A stretch of 64,000 nt of DNA from the NCBI GenBank assembly GCA_031363055.1, contig JANLTP010000077.1, positions 10,141-74,140 on the forward strand, in the 5' to 3' direction. This DNA is from JANLTP01 sp031363055 (lineage in GTDB: Bacteria > Pseudomonadota > Gammaproteobacteria > Burkholderiales > Burkholderiaceae_E). The position numbers and the translations under genes were made by a program. Below, one piece after another: positions 8,752 through 17,459 of the stretch (within the stretch, counting starts at the first letter, position 1; the number at the start of each line of letters is the position of its first letter). The notes below the pieces were generated by a model. That model saw only the letters and a list, made by a program, of their open reading frames with translations. It did not search any database and was not told the DNA's origin.

Positions 8752-9185
8752 AAGGGTTTCACAACGACCAGCACGACGGTGATGAATAGCAGCAACACCG
8801 GTGCTTCGTTGAACCAACGGTACCATACGTGACCTCGTTGATTGCGGTTCTCTTCGAAGTCACGCAACAGCGTGCCGCAGAAGATGTGATAGACCATCAG
8901 GGCCAGCACGGCCAGCAGCTTGGCGTGCATCCAGCCGGCGCTCTTGCCGATCCCGAAACCGAGCCAGAGCCACAGGCCGAACAGCAAGGTCAACAGCATG
9001 AGGGGACCCATGAATCGATAGAGCTTGCGCGCCATCAGCAGCAGTCGGGCGCGTTCGGCAGCCGGGCTCTGGGTATCGAGCATGGCCAGATTCACGAACA
9101 GGCGAGGCAAATAGAAAAGTCCGGCGAACCAACTGGTCACCATCACGATATGCAAGGCCTTCACCCAAAGCAAGCCGCTACTCAT
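8748..9185 (-). CDS. hemJ: HemJ-type protoporphyrinogen oxidase (CopD/UPF0093 family)
   Basis: The 145-residue protein has four predicted membrane segments and the HemJ pattern: WVKALHIVMVTSWFAGLFYLPRLF at the start, RKLYRFMGPLM, and GWMHAKLLAVLALMVYH. HemJ oxidises protoporphyrinogen IX for haem synthesis and replaces HemG or HemY in many proteobacteria. It lies 3 bases downstream of proA. Older annotations call this family CopD-like. Confidence 0.85.
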   Translation of the reverse strand: MSSGLLWVKALHIVMVTSWFAGLFYLPRLFVNLAMLDTQSPAAERARLLLMARKLYRFMGPLMLLTLLFGLWLWLGFGIGKSAGWMHAKLLAVLALMVYHIFCGTLLRDFEENRNQRGHVWYRWFNEAPVLLLFITVVLVVVKPF

Positions 9186-9188
9186 GGT

Positions 9189-10472
9189 TCAGGTCCTGAT
9201 CTGGCCGGAGCCGAGGACGACATACTTCAGCGACGTCAGCCCTTCGAGTCCGACCGGTCCGCGCGCATGCAATTTGTCGGTCGATATGCCGATCTCGGCG
9301 CCGAGTCCAAACTCGAAGCCATCGGCAAAACGTGTTGACGCGTTGACCATGACCGAGGCGGAATCGACTTCACGCAGAAAGCGCATGGCGTTTTGGTGAT
9401 TATTGGTGACGATGCTGTCGGTGTGCATCGATCCGTAATGATTGATGTGTTCAATCGCCGCAGTTACATCGGCAACGATCCGGATCGACAGGATCGGCGC
9501 CAGATATTCAGTGCGCCAGTCATCCTCGGTTGCAGGGCGGTGGGCAATGCCCTCGGTGCGCAACAGCCGGGCCCCGGCATCGTCGACTCGCAACTCCACC
9601 CCCTTCGATTCGTAAATGCGGCATAAGGGCGGCAAGACCAGAGCTGCGATCTGCTCGCAGACCAGCAGCGTTTCCATGGTGTTGCACGGCGCATACCGCT
9701 GCGTCTTGGCGTTGTCGGCGATTCTGATCGCCATCGCCGGATCGGCCGAGGCATCGATGTAGACATGACAAACGCCATCCAGATGTTTGATGACGGGTAC
9801 CTTGGCATCACGCGACACCCGCTCGATCAGTGACTTGCCGCCGCGCGGCACGATGACATCAATGAACTTTGGCGATTGAATCAACACGCCGACCGCTGCG
9901 CGATCGGTGGTCTCGACGACCTGGACCGCGTCGCCCGGCAGTCCTGCCGCCGTCAGCCCTTCACGGACCAGCAAGGCGAGCGCCTGATTGCTGTGCAGCG
10001 CTTCGGAACCGCCCCGCAGTATGGTCGCATTGCCTGATTTGATACACAGGCCCGCCGCGTCAATCGTCACATTCGGTCGCGACTCGTAGATGATGGCAAC
10101 AACACCGAGGGGGACGCGCATCTGGCCGACCTGGATGCCGGAGGGGCGAAAGCGGAAATTCGACATCTCGCCGATCGGGTCATGCAGCGCGACGATTTGT
10201 TCGAGCCCTTGCGCCATGCTTTCGATGCCGGCTTCGGTCAATTGCAGCCGGTCGATGAATGCCGCGTCGAGTGCCCGCTGCTTGGCCGCTTGCAGATCAA
10301 TCTGGTTGGCCGTCATCAGTGCGCTGGCATCGCGGCGAATGGCCGCCGCCATGGCGAGTAATGCGCGATCCTTGGTGGCGCTGTCGGCCCGCGCCATGGC
10401 CCGGCTGGCGGCACGCGCGCGCTGGCCCAGGGCGGCAATGTAGGCGGCGATATCGATTTTTTCAGAGTCCAT
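9189..10472 (-). CDS. proA: Gamma-glutamyl phosphate reductase ProA
   Basis: ProA makes glutamate-5-semialdehyde, the second step of proline synthesis. The 427-residue protein carries the conserved VPLGVVAIIYESRPNVT, the KSGNATILRGGSEA cofactor region, VIVPRGGKSLI and the catalytic cysteine in YAPCNTMETLLV. It follows holA by 5 bases in the leuS-lptE-holA-proA-hemJ run. proC is at the other side of the window, so the pathway is split. Confidence 0.97.
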   Translation of the reverse strand: MDSEKIDIAAYIAALGQRARAASRAMARADSATKDRALLAMAAAIRRDASALMTANQIDLQAAKQRALDAAFIDRLQLTEAGIESMAQGLEQIVALHDPIGEMSNFRFRPSGIQVGQMRVPLGVVAIIYESRPNVTIDAAGLCIKSGNATILRGGSEALHSNQALALLVREGLTAAGLPGDAVQVVETTDRAAVGVLIQSPKFIDVIVPRGGKSLIERVSRDAKVPVIKHLDGVCHVYIDASADPAMAIRIADNAKTQRYAPCNTMETLLVCEQIAALVLPPLCRIYESKGVELRVDDAGARLLRTEGIAHRPATEDDWRTEYLAPILSIRIVADVTAAIEHINHYGSMHTDSIVTNNHQNAMRFLREVDSASVMVNASTRFADGFEFGLGAEIGISTDKLHARGPVGLEGLTSLKYVVLGSGQIRT

Positions 10473-10477
10473 GTTGT

Positions 10478-11515
10478 CTAAGCTGAAACCGGCAAGGGTA
10501 CCTTGTCAGTGGCAACGGACAAAATAACCGATTCGAGCGCTTGCCAGGCGTCGCCGTACTCGACGCCCTTGATGATTCGATCAGCCTGTGCGGCCAGTCG
10601 CAAGGATCGCAGGCAACGACTCACCCAGCGATCTGCATTCAGTTGCCGCAAGGCCAACAGATAAGGTCGATCGCGTGGCGCAAACAATCGAGACTGCTTC
10701 AGCGCGATGGCCACCGGCGTGCCCGAGCGCATCGCCAACGCGCAACGCAGCAGATTGCGGATCGCGTCGGCCAGTGTCCAGAGGACCAGCGGCTCGGCAG
10801 CGCTCTCGGCGCGCAGGCCCTGCAAGCTGCGCAAGGCTCGCGTCAACTCGCCGGCAAGCATGGCTTCGATGAGATCAGCCGTGTCGTAACGGGCGACGTT
10901 CAGGACGGCCTCCCGAACTTCGTCGGCGGGCAGCTTGCCGGGCTCGAACAGCAACGCCAGCTTGCGGATTTCTTGTTGGGCGGCCAGCAAATTACCTTCA
11001 ACTCGTTCAGAAATAAAAGCCAAGGTCTCCGGATCGACCTGTTGCTCCTGTGACAACAGCCGCTGGCTGATCCACTCACCGAGCGCGTTTCGCTCGACTG
11101 GAAACACCGGCACAAACAGGCAGTGCGCCTCGAGCGCTTGTGCCCAGTCGGACTCCAGCGCGTTGCGGTCCAGTCGGGCCGAGGTAACCAGCAGGCGAAC
11201 CGACTCGGGTACTTCTGCCGCCGTCTCGGCCAGCCATTGCGCCTGTTCCTTGAGCGGTTTGCCGGGCCAGCGCAGCTCGATCAGCAATTGGTCCGAGAAC
11301 AACGACAGCGCACGCGTGTGGGCGTCGACCTCATCGGTCTTGAAGCTTCGATCAATGCTGAATACCTGTCGCTCGATAAAACCCGCTTCACGGTAATGCT
11401 GGCGAGTCAGATCGGCGGATTCCAATTGCAGCAAGGGTTCGTCACCATGCACCCAGACGACCGCGAAACTTCGACGCTTCAGTTGTGCAGACAGTCCTTC
11501 CGGGCGGATTTGCAT
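10478..11515 (-). CDS. holA: DNA polymerase III delta subunit HolA
   Basis: The 345-residue protein is the expected size for the clamp-loader wrench subunit. It starts with MQIRPEGLSAQL and has VWVHGDEPLLQLES, the typical N-terminal motif, and the C-terminal bundle with LLRCALAMRSG and WVSRCLRSL. Delta opens the beta clamp. Position between lptE (one base apart) and proA is the standard neighbourhood. Confidence 0.95.
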   Translation of the reverse strand: MQIRPEGLSAQLKRRSFAVVWVHGDEPLLQLESADLTRQHYREAGFIERQVFSIDRSFKTDEVDAHTRALSLFSDQLLIELRWPGKPLKEQAQWLAETAAEVPESVRLLVTSARLDRNALESDWAQALEAHCLFVPVFPVERNALGEWISQRLLSQEQQVDPETLAFISERVEGNLLAAQQEIRKLALLFEPGKLPADEVREAVLNVARYDTADLIEAMLAGELTRALRSLQGLRAESAAEPLVLWTLADAIRNLLRCALAMRSGTPVAIALKQSRLFAPRDRPYLLALRQLNADRWVSRCLRSLRLAAQADRIIKGVEYGDAWQALESVILSVATDKVPLPVSA

Positions 11516-11516
11516 G

Positions 11517-12077
11517 TCAAGGTGCTTTTGGCCGGGCCGTCGCCAGGCGCCGCACCAACTGCTGGACCATATCCGATTGCATTTCCCGATACAGCAGAAT
11601 TTCTTCCTGCTGTTTGGCGACCAATTGACTGTCGGTGGTAATGATGTCGCGTCGCAGCACCAACTCGCTGGTCGGAATCAACTCATTCGATTTGGCATCG
11701 AGCACCCGGTACAGCAGTCGCAGACGAAGTTGATACTCGCGCGGACGACCGGTACTTGAGAAGGCCACGATTTCCTTGTCACGCGCCTCGGATTGAATAT
11801 CGAGCCAGGCGTCGGCTTCGGTCAACTTGCTGACGATTCGAGCGTCCCCGTGCTGGCGAAAGCTGCGCTTGAATTCGCTGCCGAGCGGCGAGGTCTCCGG
11901 AAAGTTGGTGTAAAGCGCCTTGAACGGCATGTCCGTGGCACCGCGCAACTGAAAGCCGCAACCGGCCAGCAGCAGCACGCCGAACACAAAACTCGCACGA
12001 AACACAAAACTCGCTCCGAACCCCAAACGCGCGCCGAACCCAAAACTCAACCGCCTGCTCGCTTTAGAGGACTCCAT
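11517..12077 (-). CDS. lptE: LPS-assembly lipoprotein LptE
   Basis: LptE plugs the LptD barrel in the outer membrane. The 186-residue precursor has a lipobox LLLAGC (C40) followed by GFQLRG, the family hallmark, and the conserved C-terminal part with SELVLRRDIITTDSQLVAKQQEE and LYREMQSDMVQQLVRRL. The signal peptide is unusual: residues 10-33 are four six-residue units (LSFGFG, ARLGFG, ASFVFR, ASFVFG) encoded by an 18-bp repeat. The start overlaps the leuS stop as TGATG. Confidence 0.93.
   Translation of the reverse strand: MESSKASRRLSFGFGARLGFGASFVFRASFVFGVLLLAGCGFQLRGATDMPFKALYTNFPETSPLGSEFKRSFRQHGDARIVSKLTEADAWLDIQSEARDKEIVAFSSTGRPREYQLRLRLLYRVLDAKSNELIPTSELVLRRDIITTDSQLVAKQQEEILLYREMQSDMVQQLVRRLATARPKAP
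11980..12051. repeat. 18-bp tandem repeat (four units) inside the lptE signal sequence
   Basis: Units 11980-11997, 11998-12015, 12016-12033 and 12034-12051 share the core CGAAcaCaAAAcTCG. The period is a multiple of three, so each unit adds six residues to the hydrophobic export signal. Confidence 0.85.
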
Positions 12078-14773
12078 CAGAACACCAAATTGACGAGACG
12101 GCCAGGCACGACAATGATTTTTTTGGCGGCTCGACCGTCGCTGTATTTCGCAAAGACCTCACTACCCAGCACTGCTTGCTCAATGGCCTCGCGCGTCGCG
12201 TCAGCGGCGACCTTGACGGCGCCGCGCAGCTTGCCATTGACCTGCAGCACCAGTTCAAGCTCGGACTGAACCAGCGCCTGGGCGTCTACCTGCGGCCATC
12301 GTACATCGAGGATATCGCCGTGTTCGCGCTCAAAGCCCAACTCGGTCCATAGGCCGTGGCCAATATGCGGCACCACCGGATAAAGCACGCACAACAAAAT
12401 CGAGAAACTCTCGCGCAACAGGCTGTGGCCCTGCGGCCCTTCCCAGTCGCCCGCTTCAATAGCGTTGAAGATTTTCATGCCCGCCGAAACGACCGTGTTG
12501 TACTGCAGACGCTGGTAGTCGAACTCGGCCTGTTTGAGCACCAAATGCACTTCACGGCGCAAGGCCCGGGCCGGTTCATCGAGTTTCGAAGCGTCCAGAG
12601 GCGCAGACGGGGCACGCAGATGTGCGGGCAGCGCCTGGGCGTAATTCCAGAGTCTGCGCAGGAACCGAAAACAACCCTCGACTCCGGAGTCTGACCAGGC
12701 GGCGCTTTGGTCAGGCGGACCCGCGAACATCGAATAGAGTCGAGCGGTGTCGGCGCCGTACTGCGCAATGATGGCGCCCGGTTCGACGACATTGTTTTTG
12801 CTCTTCGACATCTTCTCGATGCCGCCCAGCGATACCGGCTCACCATCACTACGCACGACGGCGCCGTTCGGTCGACCCTTGTCGTCATACCTGACTTCAA
12901 CCTCGGTCGGATAGAACCAGCGCTTCTTGCCGTCGGCATCTTCACGGTAGTAGGAATCGTTGAGCAGCATGCCTTGCGTGAACAGATTGCTGAACGGTTC
13001 ATCAAACTTGACCAGACCGAGATCGCGCATGACCTTGGTCCAGAACCGGGCATACAACAAGTGCAGGACCGCATGTTCAATGCCGCCGATGTACTGGTCC
13101 ATCGGCATCCAGTAATCGTTACGGGCGTCAACCATGGCATTGTCGCTGCCCGGCGAGCAGTAGCGCATGTAGTACCAGGCCGAGTCGACGAAGGTGTCCA
13201 TCGTGTCGGTCTCGCGTCGCGATGGCTTGCCGCAGATCGGACATTGGCACTTCAGGAAACGTTCATCACGATTAAGCGGATTGCCGCTGCCGTCAGGCAC
13301 CAGATCATCGGGCAGTCGCACCGGCAAGTCCGCGTACGGCACCGGTGTCGCGCCATGTTCAGGGCAATGAATGATCGGGATCGGCGTGCCCCAATACCGT
13401 TGCCGGGAGATACCCCAATCGCGCAGCCGATATTGAATCTTCTTCTCGCCCAAGCCCAGCGCTTGCAGATCGGCAGCAATCGAGTCAACCGCCGCTTCGT
13501 AACCGAGGCCGTCATATTTGCCGGAATGAATGCATGTGCCGGTCGACTTGTCTTCGTACCAGGTTTGCCAATCGGTATTTGAATAGACCTGGCCCTTGAC
13601 ATCGATTACCGGTCGGATCGGCAATTGATATTTGAGCGCAAAGGCGAAGTCGCGTTCGTCATGCGCCGGCACCCCCATGACCGCGCCATCGCCGTAGCTC
13701 ATCAGCACATAGTTACCGATCCAAACCGGCAGGGCTTCGCCGGTCAGCGGATGGCTGACCGACAAGCCGGTCGGCCTGCCTTCCTTCTCACGGGTGGCGA
13801 TATCAGCTTCCGCTACTCCGCCCTTTTTGCATTGTTCGATGAAGGCGGCGAGCTGCGAGTTCTGCTGTGCGGCGACCGTGGCCAGCGGATGTTCGGGCGC
13901 AACGGCGACAAAGGTCACGCCCATGATGGTATCGGCGCGGGTGGTGAATACGTACAGGCGGCCGTCATCAATCAACCTTGCGTCAGCCAACGATGCGTCA
14001 GCCAACGATGCGTCAGCCGAGGTTGCGTCAGCCGAGGTTGCGTTAAGGTCGTGAATCTGGTGCGTGAATGCGAAGCGCACACCGACCGAGCGACCGATCC
14101 AGTTCTCCTGCATGATTTTGACGCGTTCGGGCCAACCCAGATCCTTCAGCGACTCCAGCAGTTGATCGGCGTATTTTGAAATCGCCAGGTAATAGCCGGG
14201 AATCTCGCGCTTTTCGACCAGCGCATTGGTGCGCCAGCCGCGACCGTCGATGACTTGTTCATTGGCAAGTACGGTGTTATCGATCGGATCCCAATTCACG
14301 ACCTGAGTTTTCCGGTAGGCGATACCGCACTCGAGCATCTTCAGGAAAAACCACTGGTTCCATTTGTAATAGGCGGGATCGCAGGCGGCCAACTCGCGAT
14401 TCCAGTCAAACGCGAGACCCAGCGGCTGCATCTGCGCCTTCATGTCGGCGATGTTCTGGTAAGTCCACTTTGAGGGTGCCACACCCTTGTCGATGGCGGC
14501 GTTTTCTGCCGGCAGACCAAATGCATCCCAACCCATCGGCATCATCACGTTGTAGCCGCTCATTCGCAAGTAACGGTACATGACATCATTGATCGCGTAG
14601 TTGCGCACATGCCCCATGTGTAACTTGCCGCTCGGGTAGGGCAACATGGAACAAGCGTAGAACTTGCCCTTCGGAAAACGCGGATCGTGCTCGATCGCGC
14701 GGTACGCGTCAATGGCACGCCAATGGTCCTGGGCGGCGCCCTCGATCTCGCTCGGGTTGTACTGTTTTTGCAT
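12077..14773 (-). CDS. leuS: Leucyl-tRNA synthetase LeuS
   Basis: The 898-residue class I synthetase has the HMGH motif (PYPSGKLHMGH), the KMSKS loop (GIEKMSKSKNNV), the TTRADT editing motif and the zinc-type CxxC pair CQCPICGK. It is slightly long because residues 244-270, just before the editing-domain segment GRLYVFTTRADT, are a repetitive ATSAD/ASLAD insert encoded by a 15-bp repeat. It heads the minus-strand run. No strong ribosome binding site precedes the ATG. Confidence 0.97.
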   Translation of the reverse strand: MQKQYNPSEIEGAAQDHWRAIDAYRAIEHDPRFPKGKFYACSMLPYPSGKLHMGHVRNYAINDVMYRYLRMSGYNVMMPMGWDAFGLPAENAAIDKGVAPSKWTYQNIADMKAQMQPLGLAFDWNRELAACDPAYYKWNQWFFLKMLECGIAYRKTQVVNWDPIDNTVLANEQVIDGRGWRTNALVEKREIPGYYLAISKYADQLLESLKDLGWPERVKIMQENWIGRSVGVRFAFTHQIHDLNATSADATSADASLADASLADARLIDDGRLYVFTTRADTIMGVTFVAVAPEHPLATVAAQQNSQLAAFIEQCKKGGVAEADIATREKEGRPTGLSVSHPLTGEALPVWIGNYVLMSYGDGAVMGVPAHDERDFAFALKYQLPIRPVIDVKGQVYSNTDWQTWYEDKSTGTCIHSGKYDGLGYEAAVDSIAADLQALGLGEKKIQYRLRDWGISRQRYWGTPIPIIHCPEHGATPVPYADLPVRLPDDLVPDGSGNPLNRDERFLKCQCPICGKPSRRETDTMDTFVDSAWYYMRYCSPGSDNAMVDARNDYWMPMDQYIGGIEHAVLHLLYARFWTKVMRDLGLVKFDEPFSNLFTQGMLLNDSYYREDADGKKRWFYPTEVEVRYDDKGRPNGAVVRSDGEPVSLGGIEKMSKSKNNVVEPGAIIAQYGADTARLYSMFAGPPDQSAAWSDSGVEGCFRFLRRLWNYAQALPAHLRAPSAPLDASKLDEPARALRREVHLVLKQAEFDYQRLQYNTVVSAGMKIFNAIEAGDWEGPQGHSLLRESFSILLCVLYPVVPHIGHGLWTELGFEREHGDILDVRWPQVDAQALVQSELELVLQVNGKLRGAVKVAADATREAIEQAVLGSEVFAKYSDGRAAKKIIVVPGRLVNLVF
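13981..14040. repeat. 15-bp tandem repeat (four units) in the leuS editing domain
   Basis: Units at 13981, 13996, 14011 and 14026 are two identical pairs (AACGATG type and GAGGTTG type, both starting CGTCAGCC). They encode ATSAD, ATSAD, ASLAD, ASLAD in reverse order; a degenerate fifth unit precedes at 13966. Confidence 0.95.
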
Positions 14774-14815
14774 GCGGAGGTGTTATCGCGCTCGGCTGAA
14801 GTCCAAGGCACGACA

Positions 14816-14821
14816 ATTATA
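14816..14821 (-). promoter_or_regulatory. Possible -10 element of the leuS promoter
   Basis: The minus strand reads TATAAT here, 43 bases upstream of the leuS ATG. No convincing -35 hexamer is seen at the usual spacing, so this is a partial match. Confidence 0.4.
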
Positions 14822-14955
14822 GCTGTGGGGTGTCCGTCGAAGCGGACGAACGCGCCGCGCGTCCTTCAGCACGCAACAATCGCCTGCAGCGGTGTCAAGA
14901 CAGGCGTCAGATTTCGCGCGCTATACGCCCAGTCAAACCGTCATAATCGTTTTCA

Positions 14956-14968
14956 GAACAACGTGTTC
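14956..14968. promoter_or_regulatory. Short inverted repeat upstream of the IclR gene (candidate operator)
   Basis: GAACA and TGTTC flank the 3-base spacer ACG, 47 bases upstream of the regulator start. IclR-family proteins often autoregulate through such palindromes; the arms are short, so chance occurrence is possible. Confidence 0.3.
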
Positions 14969-15014
14969 CGTTTTGTGCCGGATTCTGGCAACATACGGGT
15001 TGGTGGGGAGTGTG

Positions 15015-15827
15015 ATGTTAGATCAAAATTATAAAGCCGAACTCGACGAGTCCTCGGCTCAAACGGAGGAGGGTGTGCCGGCTGGGTCGGCTATTTTGCG
15101 TGCCATACGTATCATGGAAGCGATTGCCCAATACGACTCGCCACCGCAATTGGCCGAATTGTGTCGAGCCATCAACCTGCCCAAGCCGACGGTGTACCGA
15201 ATCCTGGCAACGCTTGAGCACGCCGGTTGGGTTGGCCGTGAGCCGGGCAGCAAGCGCTATGCCTGTGCCCAGAAATTCACTAACGTCGCCGCCGAAGTGT
15301 TGCTCAGATCGCCACAGCGGGCGGCACGACACGCCATTCTTGAAGAGCTGGTCGAGCAACTCGGCGAAAGTTGTAATCTGACCATTCCGAACGTCAATTC
15401 GGTGCTGTATCTCGACCGCGTCGAGGCGTCCTGGCCGTTGCGAGTAGCCTTGGGTGCGGGCTCGAAGGTGCCGTTGTATGCGTCAGCCAGCGGCAAGCTC
15501 TACTTGAGCTACATGGCGCGGCGCAGTCGCGATCGGTTTTTGCGCCTGACGCCTTTGATTCGACACACGCCGAACACCTTCAGCGATCCGGCCAAACTGT
15601 CGCGCGAACTCGATGAAATTCGTCAGCGCGGTTATGCCACCGATAACGAAGAGTATCTGCCAGGCATCTGTTGCCTGGCGGTACCCGTGCGCGACTCCGA
15701 TTCACGCGTGGTCGCCACCGTCGCTGTGCATGCGCCGCTGTCGCGAATGCGGATCGACCAGGCCATCGAGTTCTTGCCGACGCTGCGCGAAGCGGCCGAG
15801 GCCATCGCTCAAACCATCGACTGGTAG
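15015..15827 (+). CDS. IclR family transcriptional regulator
   Basis: The 270-residue protein has an N-terminal winged helix (SAILRAIRIMEAIAQYDSPPQLAELCRAINLPKPTVYRILATLEHAGWV) with a recognition helix KPTVYRIL and a C-terminal IclR effector domain (ASASGKLYLSYM, DNEEYLPGICCLAVPV). I chose the ATG at 15015, preceded by GGGGAG; the frame is open further upstream without a better start. It converges on glpK, so glycerol metabolism is a possible target by proximity only. Its last codons lie in a 23-bp tandem repeat. Confidence 0.9.
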   Translation: MLDQNYKAELDESSAQTEEGVPAGSAILRAIRIMEAIAQYDSPPQLAELCRAINLPKPTVYRILATLEHAGWVGREPGSKRYACAQKFTNVAAEVLLRSPQRAARHAILEELVEQLGESCNLTIPNVNSVLYLDRVEASWPLRVALGAGSKVPLYASASGKLYLSYMARRSRDRFLRLTPLIRHTPNTFSDPAKLSRELDEIRQRGYATDNEEYLPGICCLAVPVRDSDSRVVATVAVHAPLSRMRIDQAIEFLPTLREAAEAIAQTIDW

Positions 15828-15875
15828 TCGCTCAAATCGTCGACTGGAACTCGCTCAGACGGTCGAATGGTAAGT
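15807..15875. repeat. 23-bp tandem repeat (three units) joining the ends of the IclR gene and glpK
   Basis: Units 15807-15829, 15830-15852 and 15853-15875 align throughout. Unit 1 holds the regulator's stop (15825-15827), unit 3 holds the glpK stop (15855-15857, minus) and its last codons. Confidence 0.9.
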
Positions 15876-17348
15876 ACACTGCGCGACGGCTTGGTTCCAG
15901 GCCAGCATGCGTTGTTCAGCGCGGTCGCGATCGCCAGTTGGAAAAAAACGCCGATCCACTTGCCAGAGGTCGGACAACTCGTCGGTTGATCGGTACACCT
16001 GTGCGGTCAGACCGGCCAGGTAGGCTGCACCCAAGGCGGTGGTTTCGACCACCTTTGGGCGCACCACCGGAATACCGAGCAGGTCTGCTTGGAACTGCAT
16101 GAGCAGATTGTTGGCACTGGCGCCGCCGTCGACCCGTAACTCACTGACCTTGATCCCCGGGCTGTCGGCCGACATGGCGGTCAGCAGCGCGGCACTTTGA
16201 AACGCGATCGACTCGAGGGCGGCCCGCGCAATGTGTGCAATGGTACTGCCGCGCGTCAGCCCGGTGATGATGCCGGTGGCATTCGGCTTCCAATACGGCG
16301 CGCCGAGGCCGGTGAAGGCCGGAACCATGATCACGCCGCCGCAATCCGGTACCGAGGCCGCCAGCGCTTCGATGTCGGAGGCCCGCTCGATCGCGTTGAT
16401 GCCGTCGCGTAACCACTGTACCACCGCACCTCCGATGAAGACGCTGCCTTCGAGGGCGTACACCGGGCTCGCGGTTGACTGCGCGGCCGCAGTGGCAATC
16501 AAGCCGTGTTCGGAGACGCGCATTTCGGCGCCGGTGTTCATCAACATGAAACAACCCGTGCCGTAAGTATTCTTGGCCAGACCGGCACTGAAGCAGGCCT
16601 GACCGAACAGGGCGGCCTGTTGATCGCCAGCGATTCCGCCGATCGTCAGGCTGGCTCCGAGTAATTGACTTTCGGTTGCTCCGAAGTCGTGTGCTGACGG
16701 ATGAACACTGGGCAACAAGGCTGCCGGGATGTCCAATGCCTTGAGTAAAACGCTATCCCATTGCTGGGTCCTGATGTTGAACAGCATGGTTCGCGCGGCA
16801 TTGCTGATATCGGTGGCGTGCACCCGTCCAGCCGTCAAATTCCAGAGCAGCCAGCTATCGACGGTACCAAACGCGAGCTCACCGGCCTCGGCTGCCTGCC
16901 GCGCGCCGGCGACGTGATCGAGCAGCCAGCGAATCTTGGTGGCTGAAAAATACGGGTCGATGACCAGTCCGGTGCGCTGGCGAACCTCAAGCTCGAGGCC
17001 GGCCGCACGCAACTCGGCGCACAGCGGTTCGGTGCGGCGGTCTTGCCAGACAATGGCGTTGGCGATCGGGCGACCGGTTTTGCGCTCCCAGATGATCGTG
17101 GTTTCGCGCTGGTTGGTGATGCCGATTGCGGCGATCTCGCCGGGCTTCAGGCCGGCGCGCGTGATCGCGGTCTGCGCCGTGCTCAATTGTGAATGCCAGA
17201 TTTCGATCGGATCATGTTCGACCCAACCCGGGCTCGGAAACATTTGCCGAAACTCCCTTTGTTCAGAGGCCACGATACTTCCGTCGGCCGAGAAGACGAT
17301 GCTTCGCGAACTTGAGGTACCTTGATCCAATGCCAGCAGATATTTCAC
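15855..17348 (-). CDS. glpK: Glycerol kinase GlpK
   Basis: GlpK phosphorylates glycerol to glycerol-3-phosphate, the substrate of GlpD next door. The protein has LALDQGTSSSRSIVF (phosphate loop), the FPSPGWVEHDP signature, ITNQRETTIIWE, GAPYWKPNATGIITGLTRGS and RVDGGASANNLLMQFQADLLGIPV. I chose the GTG at 17348 (AGGGGA six bases upstream), giving 497 residues; the upstream ATG would add ten uncharacteristic residues. The C-terminal codons fall in the junction repeat with the IclR gene. Confidence 0.95.
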   Translation of the reverse strand: MKYLLALDQGTSSSRSIVFSADGSIVASEQREFRQMFPSPGWVEHDPIEIWHSQLSTAQTAITRAGLKPGEIAAIGITNQRETTIIWERKTGRPIANAIVWQDRRTEPLCAELRAAGLELEVRQRTGLVIDPYFSATKIRWLLDHVAGARQAAEAGELAFGTVDSWLLWNLTAGRVHATDISNAARTMLFNIRTQQWDSVLLKALDIPAALLPSVHPSAHDFGATESQLLGASLTIGGIAGDQQAALFGQACFSAGLAKNTYGTGCFMLMNTGAEMRVSEHGLIATAAAQSTASPVYALEGSVFIGGAVVQWLRDGINAIERASDIEALAASVPDCGGVIMVPAFTGLGAPYWKPNATGIITGLTRGSTIAHIARAALESIAFQSAALLTAMSADSPGIKVSELRVDGGASANNLLMQFQADLLGIPVVRPKVVETTALGAAYLAGLTAQVYRSTDELSDLWQVDRRFFPTGDRDRAEQRMLAWNQAVAQCTYHSTV

Positions 17349-17402
17349 GACAATTCCCCTTCGAGCGACAGAAATCACGGCATTCCGGAACCAGCTCTAG
17401 TA

Positions 17403-17453
17403 TCGTTCAGTGCCCGGTATCGTTCCGCGTTCGGTCTCATTCAGTGCCTGGTT
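17403..17453. repeat. 17-bp degenerate tandem repeat (three units) between glpK and glpD
   Basis: Units 17403-17419, 17420-17436 and 17437-17453 share TCgTTC..GTgCccGGT; the middle one is most diverged. It occupies most of the divergent promoter region, so it could also hold repeated operator half-sites. Confidence 0.65.
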
Positions 17454-17459
17454 TTTGAA

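Noticed and set aside
13981..14040. Repeat block resembling a small CRISPR array
   Set aside because: Units adjoin without spacers, are 15 bp and lie in frame within leuS.
14832..14862. Two short GC-rich inverted repeats between leuS and the IclR gene
   Set aside because: Five-base arms in GC-rich DNA are common by chance and no T-run is present.
14892..15014. Upstream extension of the IclR frame
   Set aside because: The ATG at 15015 has a good ribosome binding site and gives a normal length; the extension is not IclR-like.
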